Below, piece after piece: positions 50,793 through 60,622 of a stretch of 64,000 bases of DNA. Both the position numbers and the translations under genes were made by a program. The notes below the pieces were generated by a model. That model ran no database searches, was not told the origin of the DNA, and saw nothing but the letters and a program-made list of their open reading frames with translations. Source of the stretch: UBA10518 sp022837185 (GTDB lineage: Bacteria; Desulfobacterota; Desulfobulbia; Desulfobulbales; Desulfobulbaceae). Every line of letters starts with the position of its first letter. Position 1 is the stretch's first letter. The stretch is taken from contig JAVEQK010000009.1 in the NCBI GenBank assembly GCA_034007705.1, forward strand, positions 34,781 through 98,780, given 5' to 3'.

Positions 50793-52532
50793 CTACAGGT
50801 CCGCCCCGACGTTAAAGTGGATGCGCCAGGACTCCGATCCCTCGCTGACCGGCTTGGCCACATCAAGCCGTACCTGGCCGAACGGCGCGTTCCAGCGAAG
50901 ACCAACCCCCGCCCCGTTTTTCATGGCCAAATCGTCCATGGAATCGGGCGCGTCGCCGCTGTCAAAGAACAGCGCCCCGCTCCAGCTGCCGAACAATTTC
51001 CGCTCCAGCTCGACACTGTAGGTCACCAGGTAGCGGCCGCCGAGAATATTGCCGAGGGCGTCGGCCGGGCCGATGGATTTATAGGCATACCCCCTGACGC
51101 TCTGGTCGCCGCCGGCATAGAAACGCAGGGAAGGCGGCAGGTCGAAAACCGAATCGACCAGGGTGCCGCCCAGCTGGGCCTGGCCGATGATTCTCCATTG
51201 ATCCGAAAAGGCAAAAATGGCCTTGGAGGAGATCGAGGCCTGGACAAAACTGCTGTCCGAAATTAGTTCCTCGGAGGCGCCGGTCAGATCCAGGGTGACC
51301 CGGACCCCCCTCTGCGTCCTGAGCCTGTCGTCCGCCAGCCGCCAGGTTGTCCTGACTCCGGGCGTCAACAGGATTGCATGCCCGCTTTCCAGACCGGTGT
51401 CATAATCCTCATCGAGGTAGGACAGGTAGGCGCTGTACTCTCCCGCTCTCCGGATATGGTCATAGGCGACGGAGACCTTCCGCTGCTCGGTCTCGGTGGT
51501 TTCAAAATCCTCCTTCTCCCATTTGGCCAGCAGGGTCAGCCGGTCCTTGCGGGGATCGCGGATGGGAATGGTGTAGACTCCGCCGAATTGACTCCTGCGC
51601 TCCGAGGGCTGAAAGCGGAGGTTGAACTGGTGGCCGTACCGGTTGATCCGCCTGTTGGTCCACTCAAGCAGGCCGCGCACCCCCGTATCCGTTCCGTACC
51701 CGATGCCGAGTCCGTAAAGGTTGCGATCCTTCGGGCTCAGGGTGATGATGACCGGCACGGATACCGACCCTTCCGGAACATCGCCGGGCCTGACATCCAC
51801 CTGACTGAAATAATCGGAGCCGAACAGGGACTGGCGCAGTTCAACCAGAGCCCTTGGCGAGAAGGGGTCGCCTTCCCTGTACGGCAGTATCCGGGAGAGA
51901 AAATTATGACTGAGAAAATCGGCCGCAAAGATTGTCGGGCCGAACAGAAAACGCGGTCCGGTATCCAGCTCCAGCCTGATCACGGCGCTGCGGTGCCCGG
52001 GATGCACCTCAATCCTGTGGCTGCTGAAGGCCACTTCACGATAGCCCTCGGCCAGGGCGGCCGCGGTCAGTTTTTTCTTCCCCTGCTCATACAGGCGGTG
52101 ATCAAGGACATCGCCGGTCCGCAAGGGAAAATCGTCCACCGCCTGGAGCAGCACCTTTTCATCCCGGCCCGCCCCGGCCAATTTTATGTCGACTTCGGTG
52201 ACCCGGACCGGTTCCCCGGGGACGACATGAAACGTGGCCTTCCAGCCGGTCTCCTCCCGGGAAAGCTGCTGCTCCACCGCGGGCGAATAGTATCCGTACG
52301 GTTCAATGGCGGCGGCGATTTCCCCGGGGGCGATGGTGAAGAGACGGCGGACCATGGCCTCGGTCAACTGCGGATTGTCCCGCTGCCGGGAGAGGGAGAG
52401 CCGGGCCAGGACATTGTCGAGGAGAGGGGCGTCAAGGCCTGTGACGACAACCTCCAAGCCTGCGGGTTCCTGGGCGGCGGCGATGGCGGAGCTGAAAAAA
52501 AGCACCAGCAAAAAAGAAAAGGTCCTTTTCAC
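50793..52532 (-). CDS. tamA: TamA/BamA-family outer-membrane protein
   Basis: This 579-residue protein has a signal peptide (MKRTFSFLLVLFFSSAIAAAQ), about three POTRA domains (to about residue 260) and a C-terminal beta-barrel with the conserved GGDQSVRGYAYKSIGP segment and a terminal Phe/hydrophobic pattern ending VGADL. The barrel VRGY/F motif is typical of Omp85. It forms the outer-membrane part of the TamAB transport system. The start codon is GTG. tamB begins one base after its stop; the ComEA-like gene is upstream. Confidence 0.93.
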   Translation of the reverse strand: MKRTFSFLLVLFFSSAIAAAQEPAGLEVVVTGLDAPLLDNVLARLSLSRQRDNPQLTEAMVRRLFTIAPGEIAAAIEPYGYYSPAVEQQLSREETGWKATFHVVPGEPVRVTEVDIKLAGAGRDEKVLLQAVDDFPLRTGDVLDHRLYEQGKKKLTAAALAEGYREVAFSSHRIEVHPGHRSAVIRLELDTGPRFLFGPTIFAADFLSHNFLSRILPYREGDPFSPRALVELRQSLFGSDYFSQVDVRPGDVPEGSVSVPVIITLSPKDRNLYGLGIGYGTDTGVRGLLEWTNRRINRYGHQFNLRFQPSERRSQFGGVYTIPIRDPRKDRLTLLAKWEKEDFETTETEQRKVSVAYDHIRRAGEYSAYLSYLDEDYDTGLESGHAILLTPGVRTTWRLADDRLRTQRGVRVTLDLTGASEELISDSSFVQASISSKAIFAFSDQWRIIGQAQLGGTLVDSVFDLPPSLRFYAGGDQSVRGYAYKSIGPADALGNILGGRYLVTYSVELERKLFGSWSGALFFDSGDAPDSMDDLAMKNGAGVGLRWNAPFGQVRLDVAKPVSEGSESWRIHFNVGADL

Positions 52533-52609
52533 AATGACGGCCCGGGCAATGAAATAATCGTATTCTCAAACTGAAACGGCATGCCGGAGTCATTCTATCA
52601 GATACGGAT

Positions 52610-52987
52610 TCACTCCACTACCAGATAGTTGCGTAATTGCGGAATATCCATCCTGCTGATGCCCGAAAAGCCGGCAATCTCATCAAGGCTGGCGTATCTG
52701 CCGTGCCGGTCGCGGTAATTGACGATCTGCCGGGCCGCCCTTCGGTTGATGCCGGGCACCTTCATCAGGGTCGCCGCATCAGCGGTATTGATATTGACCG
52801 GCAGGATTTCTTCCAGGGGTTGGTCCAGCGGGGTCTTTTTTTTGAATATGACCGGGGGCCGTTTGTGGTCCGGCAGGGGAAAGACCATCTGCCCCGCGGC
52901 CGGAAGAGAGAAGAGGAGCACCAGCACCAGGACCGGCAGCAGGACAGGGAGCAGCAGCCCGGGGAAGACATCGACCGGTTTTCTCAT
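52610..52987 (-). CDS. ComEA-like helix-hairpin-helix protein (exported)
   Basis: This protein of about 125 residues has an N-terminal signal/anchor (about residues 8-30) and a C-terminal HhH domain (VNINTADAATLMKVPGINRRAARQIVNYRDRHG, about 63-95), the pattern of ComEA, which binds DNA at the cell surface. A proline- and lysine-rich linker separates them. The ATG at 52987 with GGAGG 6 bases upstream is chosen over a GTG at 53068, which would hide the signal peptide inside the protein. It lies between the siroheme protein and tamA. Confidence 0.78.
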   Translation of the reverse strand: MRKPVDVFPGLLLPVLLPVLVLVLLFSLPAAGQMVFPLPDHKRPPVIFKKKTPLDQPLEEILPVNINTADAATLMKVPGINRRAARQIVNYRDRHGRYASLDEIAGFSGISRMDIPQLRNYLVVE

Positions 52988-53071
52988 GGCATCCTCCGCG
53001 GCCAGGGGATTGATGCCGGCCGGCTTGCGGGGGCCCCGCCGCGACCTGTATTCCTGCGATTCATCCACGAA

Positions 53072-53767
53072 TCAACGGTGAGCGGGCGCATCCGCCTGTT
53101 CATCTTCCACCGGGAACGGAAAGTCCTCGCGTCCAAGAAGCTTGAACATTCTCTGCTTCTTCTCGGTGTGGGCGTCGTGGTAATCGGCGAGCCGCCCGAT
53201 CATTTCGACCACCTCATCATCGTTCACCCCGCGGGCTATCCGTTTCCCGGTTTTCGGCTGCAGGCCGCCCTTGCCGCCCGCAAAAACGTCAAACCCCTTC
53301 CTGGTGGCAACCACCCCGACATCAACAAGTTTTGACCCCGCACAGCAAGCGGGGCAGCCTGAAAGGGCAATCTTCCACTTCGGCTTGACCCCGCTCCGGC
53401 CGCCGAACCTCTCGATAATTCTGTCGGACAGGGCAAGGGTGTCCGCCAGTCCGAGTTTGCAGTACGGCAGTCCGATGCACACTTTCGGCTTGGGAAACCT
53501 GCCCGCCTCCTTGAGGAGAAAGCCGGAGCCCTTCAGCATCCTTTTGATTGCATCCACGTTTTCCGGGGTTGCTCCCAGCAGGCGCAGATTCTGGGCCGTC
53601 GTCGCGTACCAGGTCAGGTCAAACCGGGCGGCGACCGCAACGACGATCTTCATCTCCTCCGGGGCGAGCAGCCCTCCGGGGAGCAGAATGGTGATATGTT
53701 CGGCAGGCCTGACCGAGGTGCTCCCGCCGGGGACAGGATCAACGCCACCCTCCGTCTCGGCGTTCAT
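53072..53767 (-). CDS. Small siroheme/4Fe-4S nitrite-sulfite reductase-like protein (copy 2)
   Basis: This 231-residue protein is a divergent paralogue of the 20.1 kb gene: same ferredoxin-like plus siroheme/4Fe-4S layout. The iron-sulfur cysteines are C-x5-C (VCIGLPYC, about residue 97) and C-x3-C (SGCPACC, about 140). The N-terminal 20 residues (PVPGGSTSVRPAEH) are a variable extension. Function is probably a small assimilatory-type sulfite or nitrite reductase, but partner and physiological substrate are unknown. Its start overlaps the pepN stop (ATGA), so it is translated with pepN. Confidence 0.83.
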   Translation of the reverse strand: MNAETEGGVDPVPGGSTSVRPAEHITILLPGGLLAPEEMKIVVAVAARFDLTWYATTAQNLRLLGATPENVDAIKRMLKGSGFLLKEAGRFPKPKVCIGLPYCKLGLADTLALSDRIIERFGGRSGVKPKWKIALSGCPACCAGSKLVDVGVVATRKGFDVFAGGKGGLQPKTGKRIARGVNDDEVVEMIGRLADYHDAHTEKKQRMFKLLGREDFPFPVEDEQADAPAHR

Positions 53768-56400
53768 CGCAGGCTCTTTGCCGCCACCTCGGCAACCTCC
53801 CGGGACAATGCCGGCGACGCGGCAATCCGTTCAAGCTGTGCCCGCATCAGGGCCTGGCGCGGTGCGTCGTACCTCTTCCAGGCGGTCAGGGGGGTCAGCA
53901 GCCGCGCCGCTATCTGCGGGTTCATCGGGTCGATTTCCATGACGCAGTCACTGAGAAATACGTAGCCCTCCCCGCCCGCCTCATGAAAGCGAACCTGGTT
54001 GGCGGTGCAGAACGCCCCTATCAGGGCCCGGACTTTATTGGGGTTCTTCAGGGTAAAGGCCGGATGCGCCATCAGCTTCCTGACCCGTTCCAAGGCTCCG
54101 GGCAGGGGGCAGGCTGCCTGCAGGGTCAGCCACTTGTCGACAACCAGCGGGTCATCCTTCCAGTCGCCATAGAATTCGGCCAGGAGCTCCTCCCCTTTTG
54201 CGAGATCGCCGTTGACCACGGCCCTCAGGGCCGCTATCTTGTCGGTCATATTGTTGGCGGCCGCATACTGGGTCAGGGCCACGGTCAGCATTTCCGGGGC
54301 GGCCCGGCCCTCCTGATCAGGGGCCAGCAGGAACCCGAGGCAGGTGTTCTTCAGGCTCCTGCGGCCGGCATCGCCGGCGGTGAAACGGTATTCCCCGAAA
54401 ACAAGGTTGCGTTCATAGACTTCCATGAATTCGCTCTGCAGAAGGGTTCCCAGCCGCCTGCGGAAATATTGCAGAACCTGAAAAATACCCGCTGGATCGA
54501 TCACCTCCAGCTGTTCGCCGATCCAGGATTCCATCGGCAGGGTCAACGCCAGGGCAATGAAGGCCGGATCGGCCTCGCTGTCCAGCAGGACGCGTTTATA
54601 CGCCGCGACATACTGGTCCGGCACCTGCATGGCGTCTTCCCTGCCCCGGGCCCCGACCTGCTCCAGGATGTACTTGAGAGCAAGCTGCTGGCCGGCGTCC
54701 CAGCGGTTGAACGGGTCTGAGTCATTGGCCATGAGAAAGGCCAGCTCCTCGTCGGAGCGCTCCATGACCACCTTGACCGGGGCGGAAAAATTGCGCAGGA
54801 AGGAAAGGACCGGTCGTTCGGGGATATGCGGAAAGACATAGGTCTGCTCGCTTTCCCGGAGGACAAGGATCGTGGTTTTTTCCCCGCCCGGCTCCATGTC
54901 CCTGCCCCTGCTGTCGAGCAGTCCGACCGCCAGGGGCATCAACAGCGGTGCCTTCCGCTCCTGGCCCGGAGTCGGCGGGGTCGACTGGTGAACGGTCAGC
55001 CGGAATTCCTGACGACCCGCGTCGTATCCGGTCCTGACCCTGAGCACCGGGGTTCCCGCCTGGCTGTACCAGAGCTTGAAGCCGTCGATATCCGTGTCGT
55101 TGGCATCAACCATGGCCGCGACGAAATCATCGCAGGTCACCGCCTGGCCGTCGTGCCGCCGCAGATACAGGGCAAGCCCCCGGCGGAATCCTTCCCGCCC
55201 CAGGAAGGTCTGCAGCATCCTGATGACTTCGGCCCCCTTGTCATAAACGGTCAGGGTATAAAAGTTGTTGATGGCCATGTACGATTCGGGCCGGACGGGA
55301 TGGGCCATGGGTCCCGCGTCCTCGCGGAACTGATAATTGCGCATGATCTGCACGTCCTGAATCCGCTTGACCGGCCGGGATGTCATGTCCGAGGTGAATT
55401 CCTGGTCCCGGAAGACGGTGAGCCCTTCCTTGAGGCTCAACTGAAACCAGTCCCGGCAGGTTACCCGGTTGCCGGTCCAGTTGTGAAAGTATTCGTGGCC
55501 GATGACGGCCTGAATCCCCTCGTAATCAGCATCGGTGGCGGTTTCCGGCCTGGCCAGGACGAATTTGGAATTAAAGACGTTCAGACCCTTGTTTTCCATG
55601 GCGCCCATGTTGAAGTCATCCACGGCCACGATCATGTACACGCCGAGATCGTATTCCAGGCCGTAGGTTTCCTCGTCCCAGCGCATCGCTTTGCGAAGCG
55701 ATTCCATGGCATGACCGCATTTCTCCCTGTTCCGGGGCTCGACATAGATGTGCAGCGCCACTTCGCGGCCGGATTTGGTGACAAACCTGTCCTCCACCCG
55801 GACCAGGTCTCCGGCGACCAGGGCAAAAAGGTAGCAGGGCTTCTTGAACGGATCGTGCCATACGGCGTAATGCCTCCCATCGGGCAATCTCCCCTGCTCG
55901 ACGAGGTTGCCGTTGGACAGCAGTACCGGGTACCTGGCGGGGTCGGCGGCAATGGTCGTGGTATATTCCGTCATGACGTCGGGACGGTCGGGGAAACAGG
56001 TGATGCGCCGGAATCCTTCGGCCTCGCACTGGGTGCAGAAATTGCCCCCCGACAGATACAGGCCTTCCAGTTCGGTGTTGTCCCGGGGGTTGATGACGGT
56101 TTCCACCTCCAGATCAAAGGCGTCCGGTACTTCGGCAATGGTCAGCAGCGAGCCGTCATACGCATAGGCCGAGGGGTCCAGGGGAGCCCCGTCAAGCCTG
56201 ACTGCCCTGACCTCCAGGTTTTCCCCGTTCAGTTCAAGGGGGACCTTCTCCTTTTTCGCGGCAGGATTGCGGTGGATTCGCATTTTTGACCCGACCAGGG
56301 TGGCGGTCTCGTCGAGTTCAAAACGAAGGTCAATGGTTGTCACGAGATATGGTGGTGGTGTATAGTCCTTTAAATGTATAGTCCGCCGGGCATCACGCAT
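53764..56400 (-). CDS. pepN: Aminopeptidase N
   Basis: PepN is an 878-residue M1 zinc aminopeptidase that clears peptides in the cytoplasm. The substrate-anchoring GAMEN (266-270), the zinc motif HEYFHNWTG (His302, Glu303, His306) with Glu325 in KEGLTVF, and the C-terminal helical domain (DUF3458-type, ending near LSREVAEVA) are in place. Length and layout match the E. coli type. The next gene overlaps its stop by four bases. It is divergent from the universal stress gene, with a 240-base upstream region. Confidence 0.96.
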   Translation of the reverse strand: MRDARRTIHLKDYTPPPYLVTTIDLRFELDETATLVGSKMRIHRNPAAKKEKVPLELNGENLEVRAVRLDGAPLDPSAYAYDGSLLTIAEVPDAFDLEVETVINPRDNTELEGLYLSGGNFCTQCEAEGFRRITCFPDRPDVMTEYTTTIAADPARYPVLLSNGNLVEQGRLPDGRHYAVWHDPFKKPCYLFALVAGDLVRVEDRFVTKSGREVALHIYVEPRNREKCGHAMESLRKAMRWDEETYGLEYDLGVYMIVAVDDFNMGAMENKGLNVFNSKFVLARPETATDADYEGIQAVIGHEYFHNWTGNRVTCRDWFQLSLKEGLTVFRDQEFTSDMTSRPVKRIQDVQIMRNYQFREDAGPMAHPVRPESYMAINNFYTLTVYDKGAEVIRMLQTFLGREGFRRGLALYLRRHDGQAVTCDDFVAAMVDANDTDIDGFKLWYSQAGTPVLRVRTGYDAGRQEFRLTVHQSTPPTPGQERKAPLLMPLAVGLLDSRGRDMEPGGEKTTILVLRESEQTYVFPHIPERPVLSFLRNFSAPVKVVMERSDEELAFLMANDSDPFNRWDAGQQLALKYILEQVGARGREDAMQVPDQYVAAYKRVLLDSEADPAFIALALTLPMESWIGEQLEVIDPAGIFQVLQYFRRRLGTLLQSEFMEVYERNLVFGEYRFTAGDAGRRSLKNTCLGFLLAPDQEGRAAPEMLTVALTQYAAANNMTDKIAALRAVVNGDLAKGEELLAEFYGDWKDDPLVVDKWLTLQAACPLPGALERVRKLMAHPAFTLKNPNKVRALIGAFCTANQVRFHEAGGEGYVFLSDCVMEIDPMNPQIAARLLTPLTAWKRYDAPRQALMRAQLERIAASPALSREVAEVAAKSLR

Positions 56401-56641
56401 CTTCGTTTCCTTGTTGGAGTGTCGTGTGAGGGGGCTGGAATCCGCACCTCAGGCGATGCAGGGAGGGGGGCCCCGTCGGCCGCCGCTTCCATCCGCTGCA
56501 CCCCCTGTGGGCGAGGTGTCGATTTCCGGCCGCTGCAAAATACACTGTCCGGGGAAAAATTGCCACCGGCAACGGGCGTGGCCGGCGAACCGGAAGCCCG
56601 GAACAAACCGCTGAATGTCATCGCAAACCAGGGGTCATGCA

Positions 56642-57568
56642 ATGAACAAAAAAATACTGGTGGCCATCGACGGCTCCATATACAGTTCAAACTCCATCGA
56701 TTATCTGATCCGCCTGTTCAGGGATGATCCAAGCCTGGCCATCCATCTCTTCGCCGTTGTTTCCGAAGCGGGAAGCGGTCAGAACTGGATGTACGAGGTT
56801 GACTCCCTGCGCGAACATACTCCCCTTACCGACAGAAGAAGAATAACGGCGGAACGCTTCCTCCGGGACGCCAGAGACCGGCTGGTCCGCAACGGCGTCG
56901 GCGAGGACCGGGTCACCTTCACCGCCCAGGTCTCCCAGATGCAGTCGGCCAAGACGATCCACCATGAATCGAACAAGGGGGTTTACGATGCCCTGGTCAT
57001 TGGACGCCGCGGCATGGGCAGGGTCGGCGAGATGCTTCTGGGCAGCGTCTCCGCCTTCCTGGTCGAAAAATGCCATGAAATCCCCCTGTGGATCATCGAC
57101 GGCGAAATCACCTCGAACCGGTTCCTTCTCGCCGTGCAGTGCAAACCGCAGTCACTCCTGGCCGCCGATCACCTGGGCTTCATAACCGGTTCGCTGCCCG
57201 AGGCGGAAATTTTTCTCTACCATTCCAATGTCCTCTTCGGCGCGGACCAACCCGCCGCCCCGGAAGAATTTCATCCCATCTGGGGCAAGGAATGGTGCGA
57301 TCAGTACCTGGATATCGAAAACTACCTTTTTTACGCCCACGCCCAGGTGTTGAAGGACCACGGCGTCCACCCGAAACGCATCACCCAGCTGCCCATGGAA
57401 AGAAACCTGGAGGTCAGCCGTGACCTGATCAAGCAGGCCGACAGGCACAATTGCGGAACCATCGTCATCGGCCGCCGGTCCAGAGACGCCGGCAAAGGGA
57501 TGTTCGGCGGCGTTTCCGACCGGGCTCTCAGCAAGGCCCAGAATCTTGCCCTGTGGCTGGTGGGATGA
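56642..57568 (+). CDS. Tandem-domain universal stress protein
   Basis: This 308-residue cytoplasmic protein has two UspA domains. The first starts with KILVAIDGSIYSS and ends with GRRGMGRVGEMLLGSVSAFLVEKCHEIPLWI (the G-2x-G-9x-G-S/T type ATP-binding pattern). The second (about 160-308) ends with IGRRSRDAGKGMFGGVSDRAL, a related but less complete motif. The ATG at 56642 is chosen; a start nine codons upstream (56615) is possible. It converges with the M16 protease, with 11 bases between stops. Confidence 0.85.
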   Translation: MNKKILVAIDGSIYSSNSIDYLIRLFRDDPSLAIHLFAVVSEAGSGQNWMYEVDSLREHTPLTDRRRITAERFLRDARDRLVRNGVGEDRVTFTAQVSQMQSAKTIHHESNKGVYDALVIGRRGMGRVGEMLLGSVSAFLVEKCHEIPLWIIDGEITSNRFLLAVQCKPQSLLAADHLGFITGSLPEAEIFLYHSNVLFGADQPAAPEEFHPIWGKEWCDQYLDIENYLFYAHAQVLKDHGVHPKRITQLPMERNLEVSRDLIKQADRHNCGTIVIGRRSRDAGKGMFGGVSDRALSKAQNLALWLVG

Positions 57569-57579
57569 CCACACGGAAG

Positions 57580-60465
57580 CTATCGCCGCTCCGGCTCCAG
57601 GATGATGACAGCCGCCTGTTCCGGCCGCAGATACATCGAGGCCATTGCGGACACCTCGGCTGGGGTGATGGCGGCGAAGCCGCTGCGGATGGAAAGGGGC
57701 CACTCCAGTTGCTCGGGATGGCGGCTGGACAGCGCCATCACCGATTCGAGCCAGTAGCGGTTTGTCTGCAGCATGTCCTTGATGGATGTCAATGACGGCT
57801 CCAGGGCCCTGCGCAATTCCTCTTCCTCCACGCCCCGCTCCGCGATGTCGGCCGCCACTTCCTTCGCCCTTTCGGCCAGGAAATCGGCCTGGGCGGGGTC
57901 ACCGGTCATCATCGCCCTGATAGTCCCGTAACCGGGGGCGACCTTGCTCGGCATGCTGTAAACGGCCGGGGAATAGACCGCTCCCAGTTTTTCCCTGATC
58001 TCCAGCCGCAGGCGATCGTCCAGCACGGCGGCCAGAATATTGAGCCGCCGCGTTCTCGCTATATCCCAGAAATCGTCGGTGGGCCAGGCAACGACAACCA
58101 GGGCCTTGTCGATTTCGCTCGCCGCTCCCGTCTTCAGGACGGCCCCTCGGGGAAAGCGGAGCGAATCGGTCAGACTTCCGGTTGCCGTTTCCCTTTCAAG
58201 GGTGCCGAAATACCTGCCGAGGAGCTCCACCGCCGCCCCGGTATCCACATCTCCGACCACGGTCACCTCGAGCTGGGCCGACGCAAATACCGGAGCCAGC
58301 CAGTCGCGGACCTGGTCAAGCTGCAGCTGCATGAACCGGTCACGGGGAGGCATGCCGTAACGGGGATTCCCCCCCGCCAGAAACCGTTCTCCCTCAAGTT
58401 GCAGCATCCCCTCCACCGAGCTGGCCATCTGGTCGTACATCTGGGTGAACCGTTCCATGCTGAGCTGATGGGCTTCCGGCCGGAAGGCGGGGTCAAGCAG
58501 CCTGGTCGCAGCCACCTGGAGCAGCAGTTCGAGCTCGCCGGCAAGTCCTTTCCCGTTGAGGACGAAACTTTCCTGACCGACCTGGAAGGTCACCTCCACC
58601 GAGTGCCCGGCCAGTGCTTCTTCCATCTCGGACCGGTTGAGCCGGCCGACTCCGCTTTCCCGCACCACCGCCTCGGCCAGCATGCCAAGCCCCGGCAGCG
58701 GTTCCTCCAGGCGGCCGTGGCCGAAATGAATGGCAACCAGGACCTCGTTGGGCTGAAAGTCCGTGCGCTTGACATTGACGACCGTGCCGTTGGCAAACAT
58801 CACCCTTTCCATGTCAATGTCTGCAAAGCGTTCCCGTTGGGCAACTGCGGCCGGCTCTTCAGGTACCTGGAGATACGGGAAGGAAATCTCGCCGCCGTTG
58901 TCCCATTCCGGAAGTTCCTGTTTCTCCGAACGGTCGAAGACGCCGAGAACAACTTCTTCCGGAGAGGCCGGGCCGGCCTCTATTTCCGCCGTGCCGGCGA
59001 TGAACAGCTGTCTGTTCTTATGGGCCCACAAGGCCCTGAAAACCTTGTTCACCTCGTCCAGGCTCAAATTGTCGACCACCGGACCGTACAGTTCCAGTTC
59101 CTGTTCGGGCGACAGAACGACCTCATTGCCGTTGATCTTGCGGATAATGTCGTCGGCCAGTTTACGGCTGTCCCTGCTGCCGGCGGTCTGGACCTGCTTT
59201 TCCAGTTCGGCCCTGATTTCTTTCTTCACCCGGTCCAGCTCCCTGTCCGTGAAGCCGTATTCGAGGGCCTGCCGCAGGGTCCTGTTGAGCAGTTCAAGGG
59301 ACTGCTGCCATTTCTGCCCTTCGATGGTCGTAGTGACCGTGACATACCCGAACCGTCCCAGAAACACCCCTGAATGGGATCGGGCCCTGGTCAAGGGACT
59401 GCCGGGCTCGCCGGTCACTCTCTTCAGCCGGTTGTTGATCAGCGACGTAGCGGCATAGTTCTTGACCTGCTCAGCCTGCCAGGCAAACGAATCGACACGG
59501 GGAACCGTGTTCCAGCGGCTGCTGATGGATACCTCGGTGCTGCCGACTTCCGGTTCGTACACGTACAGGGCCTCGGTACCCTCCTCATCGAACCTGCCGT
59601 AGGCAAAACATTCGGGGTCGAAGCCGGCGGGAGCGTTCATCGGCCCGAACCGCTCCCTGACCAGTTCCCGGGTCAGGTCAACGTCCATGTCGCCGACAGC
59701 GACCAGGATCATGTTTTCCGGCCGGTACCAGGTATCATAAAATGCACGCAGCATGGAAGCATCGGCCCTGACAAGGGCTTCCTCGGTACCGATGGGCAAT
59801 CGCTCGGCGACCCTGGACCCGGCAAAGGAAAACCGCATGCGCTGCTCATAGAGTCTGTACCCTGCCGTATCCCTGGTTCGTTTCTCAGCCAGAATAATTC
59901 CCCGCTCCCGTTCCACTTCTTCCTCCAGCAGCAGCGCACCACGGGCAAAATCCGCCATGACCAGCAGGCCTTCCTCGAGGTGTTTGCGGTCCCCGGCGGG
60001 AAGCAGTATCCTGTACACCGTTTCGTCAAAACTGGTATGGGCGTTGGTATCAGCGCCGAAACTCATGCCGATGGACTGAAAATACTTGACCAGGGTCCCG
60101 GGGGGATAATTGGTGGTGCCGTTGAACAGCATATGCTCCAGGAAATGGGCGTAACCTCTCTGGTCGTCTGTCTCGTGCAGGGAACCGGCCCGGATGTTCA
60201 AATAGAGCCCCACCCTGTCGGCGGGTTCGTTGTTGTGCATCAGCACGTAACGAAAGCCGTTCTCCAGCGAACCGAAGAGCACATCCGGATCAGGCCGCAG
60301 ATCGCTCTGGTCATGGGGCCACCCCCTGTCCAGGCACTGGTCGGCCGTCTCGATGGATACCCCCGGCCGATCAAGGTAGGAGCACCCCGTCAACAGGAGC
60401 AAAACGACAATGACGAGGGAAAACCTCTGGACAAAAAGTGCGGCTTCAGGTTTCATTCTTTCCAT
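57580..60465 (-). CDS. M16 zinc peptidase lipoprotein (pitrilysin/insulinase family)
   Basis: This 961-residue protein has a lipoprotein signal peptide with lipobox LLLTGC (Cys28), so it is anchored to a membrane. The inverted zinc motif HFLEHMLF (His107, Glu110, His111) and the further glutamate about 75 residues on are in the first of four M16 domains. The later half has the weak inactive repeats usual in M16. It probably degrades peptides in the periplasm. It lies between the usp gene (convergent) and the divergent SDR gene. Confidence 0.9.
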   Translation of the reverse strand: MERMKPEAALFVQRFSLVIVVLLLLTGCSYLDRPGVSIETADQCLDRGWPHDQSDLRPDPDVLFGSLENGFRYVLMHNNEPADRVGLYLNIRAGSLHETDDQRGYAHFLEHMLFNGTTNYPPGTLVKYFQSIGMSFGADTNAHTSFDETVYRILLPAGDRKHLEEGLLVMADFARGALLLEEEVERERGIILAEKRTRDTAGYRLYEQRMRFSFAGSRVAERLPIGTEEALVRADASMLRAFYDTWYRPENMILVAVGDMDVDLTRELVRERFGPMNAPAGFDPECFAYGRFDEEGTEALYVYEPEVGSTEVSISSRWNTVPRVDSFAWQAEQVKNYAATSLINNRLKRVTGEPGSPLTRARSHSGVFLGRFGYVTVTTTIEGQKWQQSLELLNRTLRQALEYGFTDRELDRVKKEIRAELEKQVQTAGSRDSRKLADDIIRKINGNEVVLSPEQELELYGPVVDNLSLDEVNKVFRALWAHKNRQLFIAGTAEIEAGPASPEEVVLGVFDRSEKQELPEWDNGGEISFPYLQVPEEPAAVAQRERFADIDMERVMFANGTVVNVKRTDFQPNEVLVAIHFGHGRLEEPLPGLGMLAEAVVRESGVGRLNRSEMEEALAGHSVEVTFQVGQESFVLNGKGLAGELELLLQVAATRLLDPAFRPEAHQLSMERFTQMYDQMASSVEGMLQLEGERFLAGGNPRYGMPPRDRFMQLQLDQVRDWLAPVFASAQLEVTVVGDVDTGAAVELLGRYFGTLERETATGSLTDSLRFPRGAVLKTGAASEIDKALVVVAWPTDDFWDIARTRRLNILAAVLDDRLRLEIREKLGAVYSPAVYSMPSKVAPGYGTIRAMMTGDPAQADFLAERAKEVAADIAERGVEEEELRRALEPSLTSIKDMLQTNRYWLESVMALSSRHPEQLEWPLSIRSGFAAITPAEVSAMASMYLRPEQAAVIILEPERR

Positions 60466-60622
60466 CTTCTGCCTTGGTCTGCAGGAACGATTTCAGCACC
60501 CGTGCTGCGGTTGATCGGCCCGGAGCGGGATGCTGCACGGGTTTATCAACGGCCTGCAGGGCCGGCAATCCTGACAATGATTATTATTTAATAACATAAG
60601 GAAGCAGGTCCGGGACGGCAAT

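Noticed and set aside
49419..51266. 615-codon open frame on the plus strand opposite tamB/tamA
   Set aside because: It is antisense to two well-supported genes, has composition typical of a GC-rich shadow frame and no recognisable domain.
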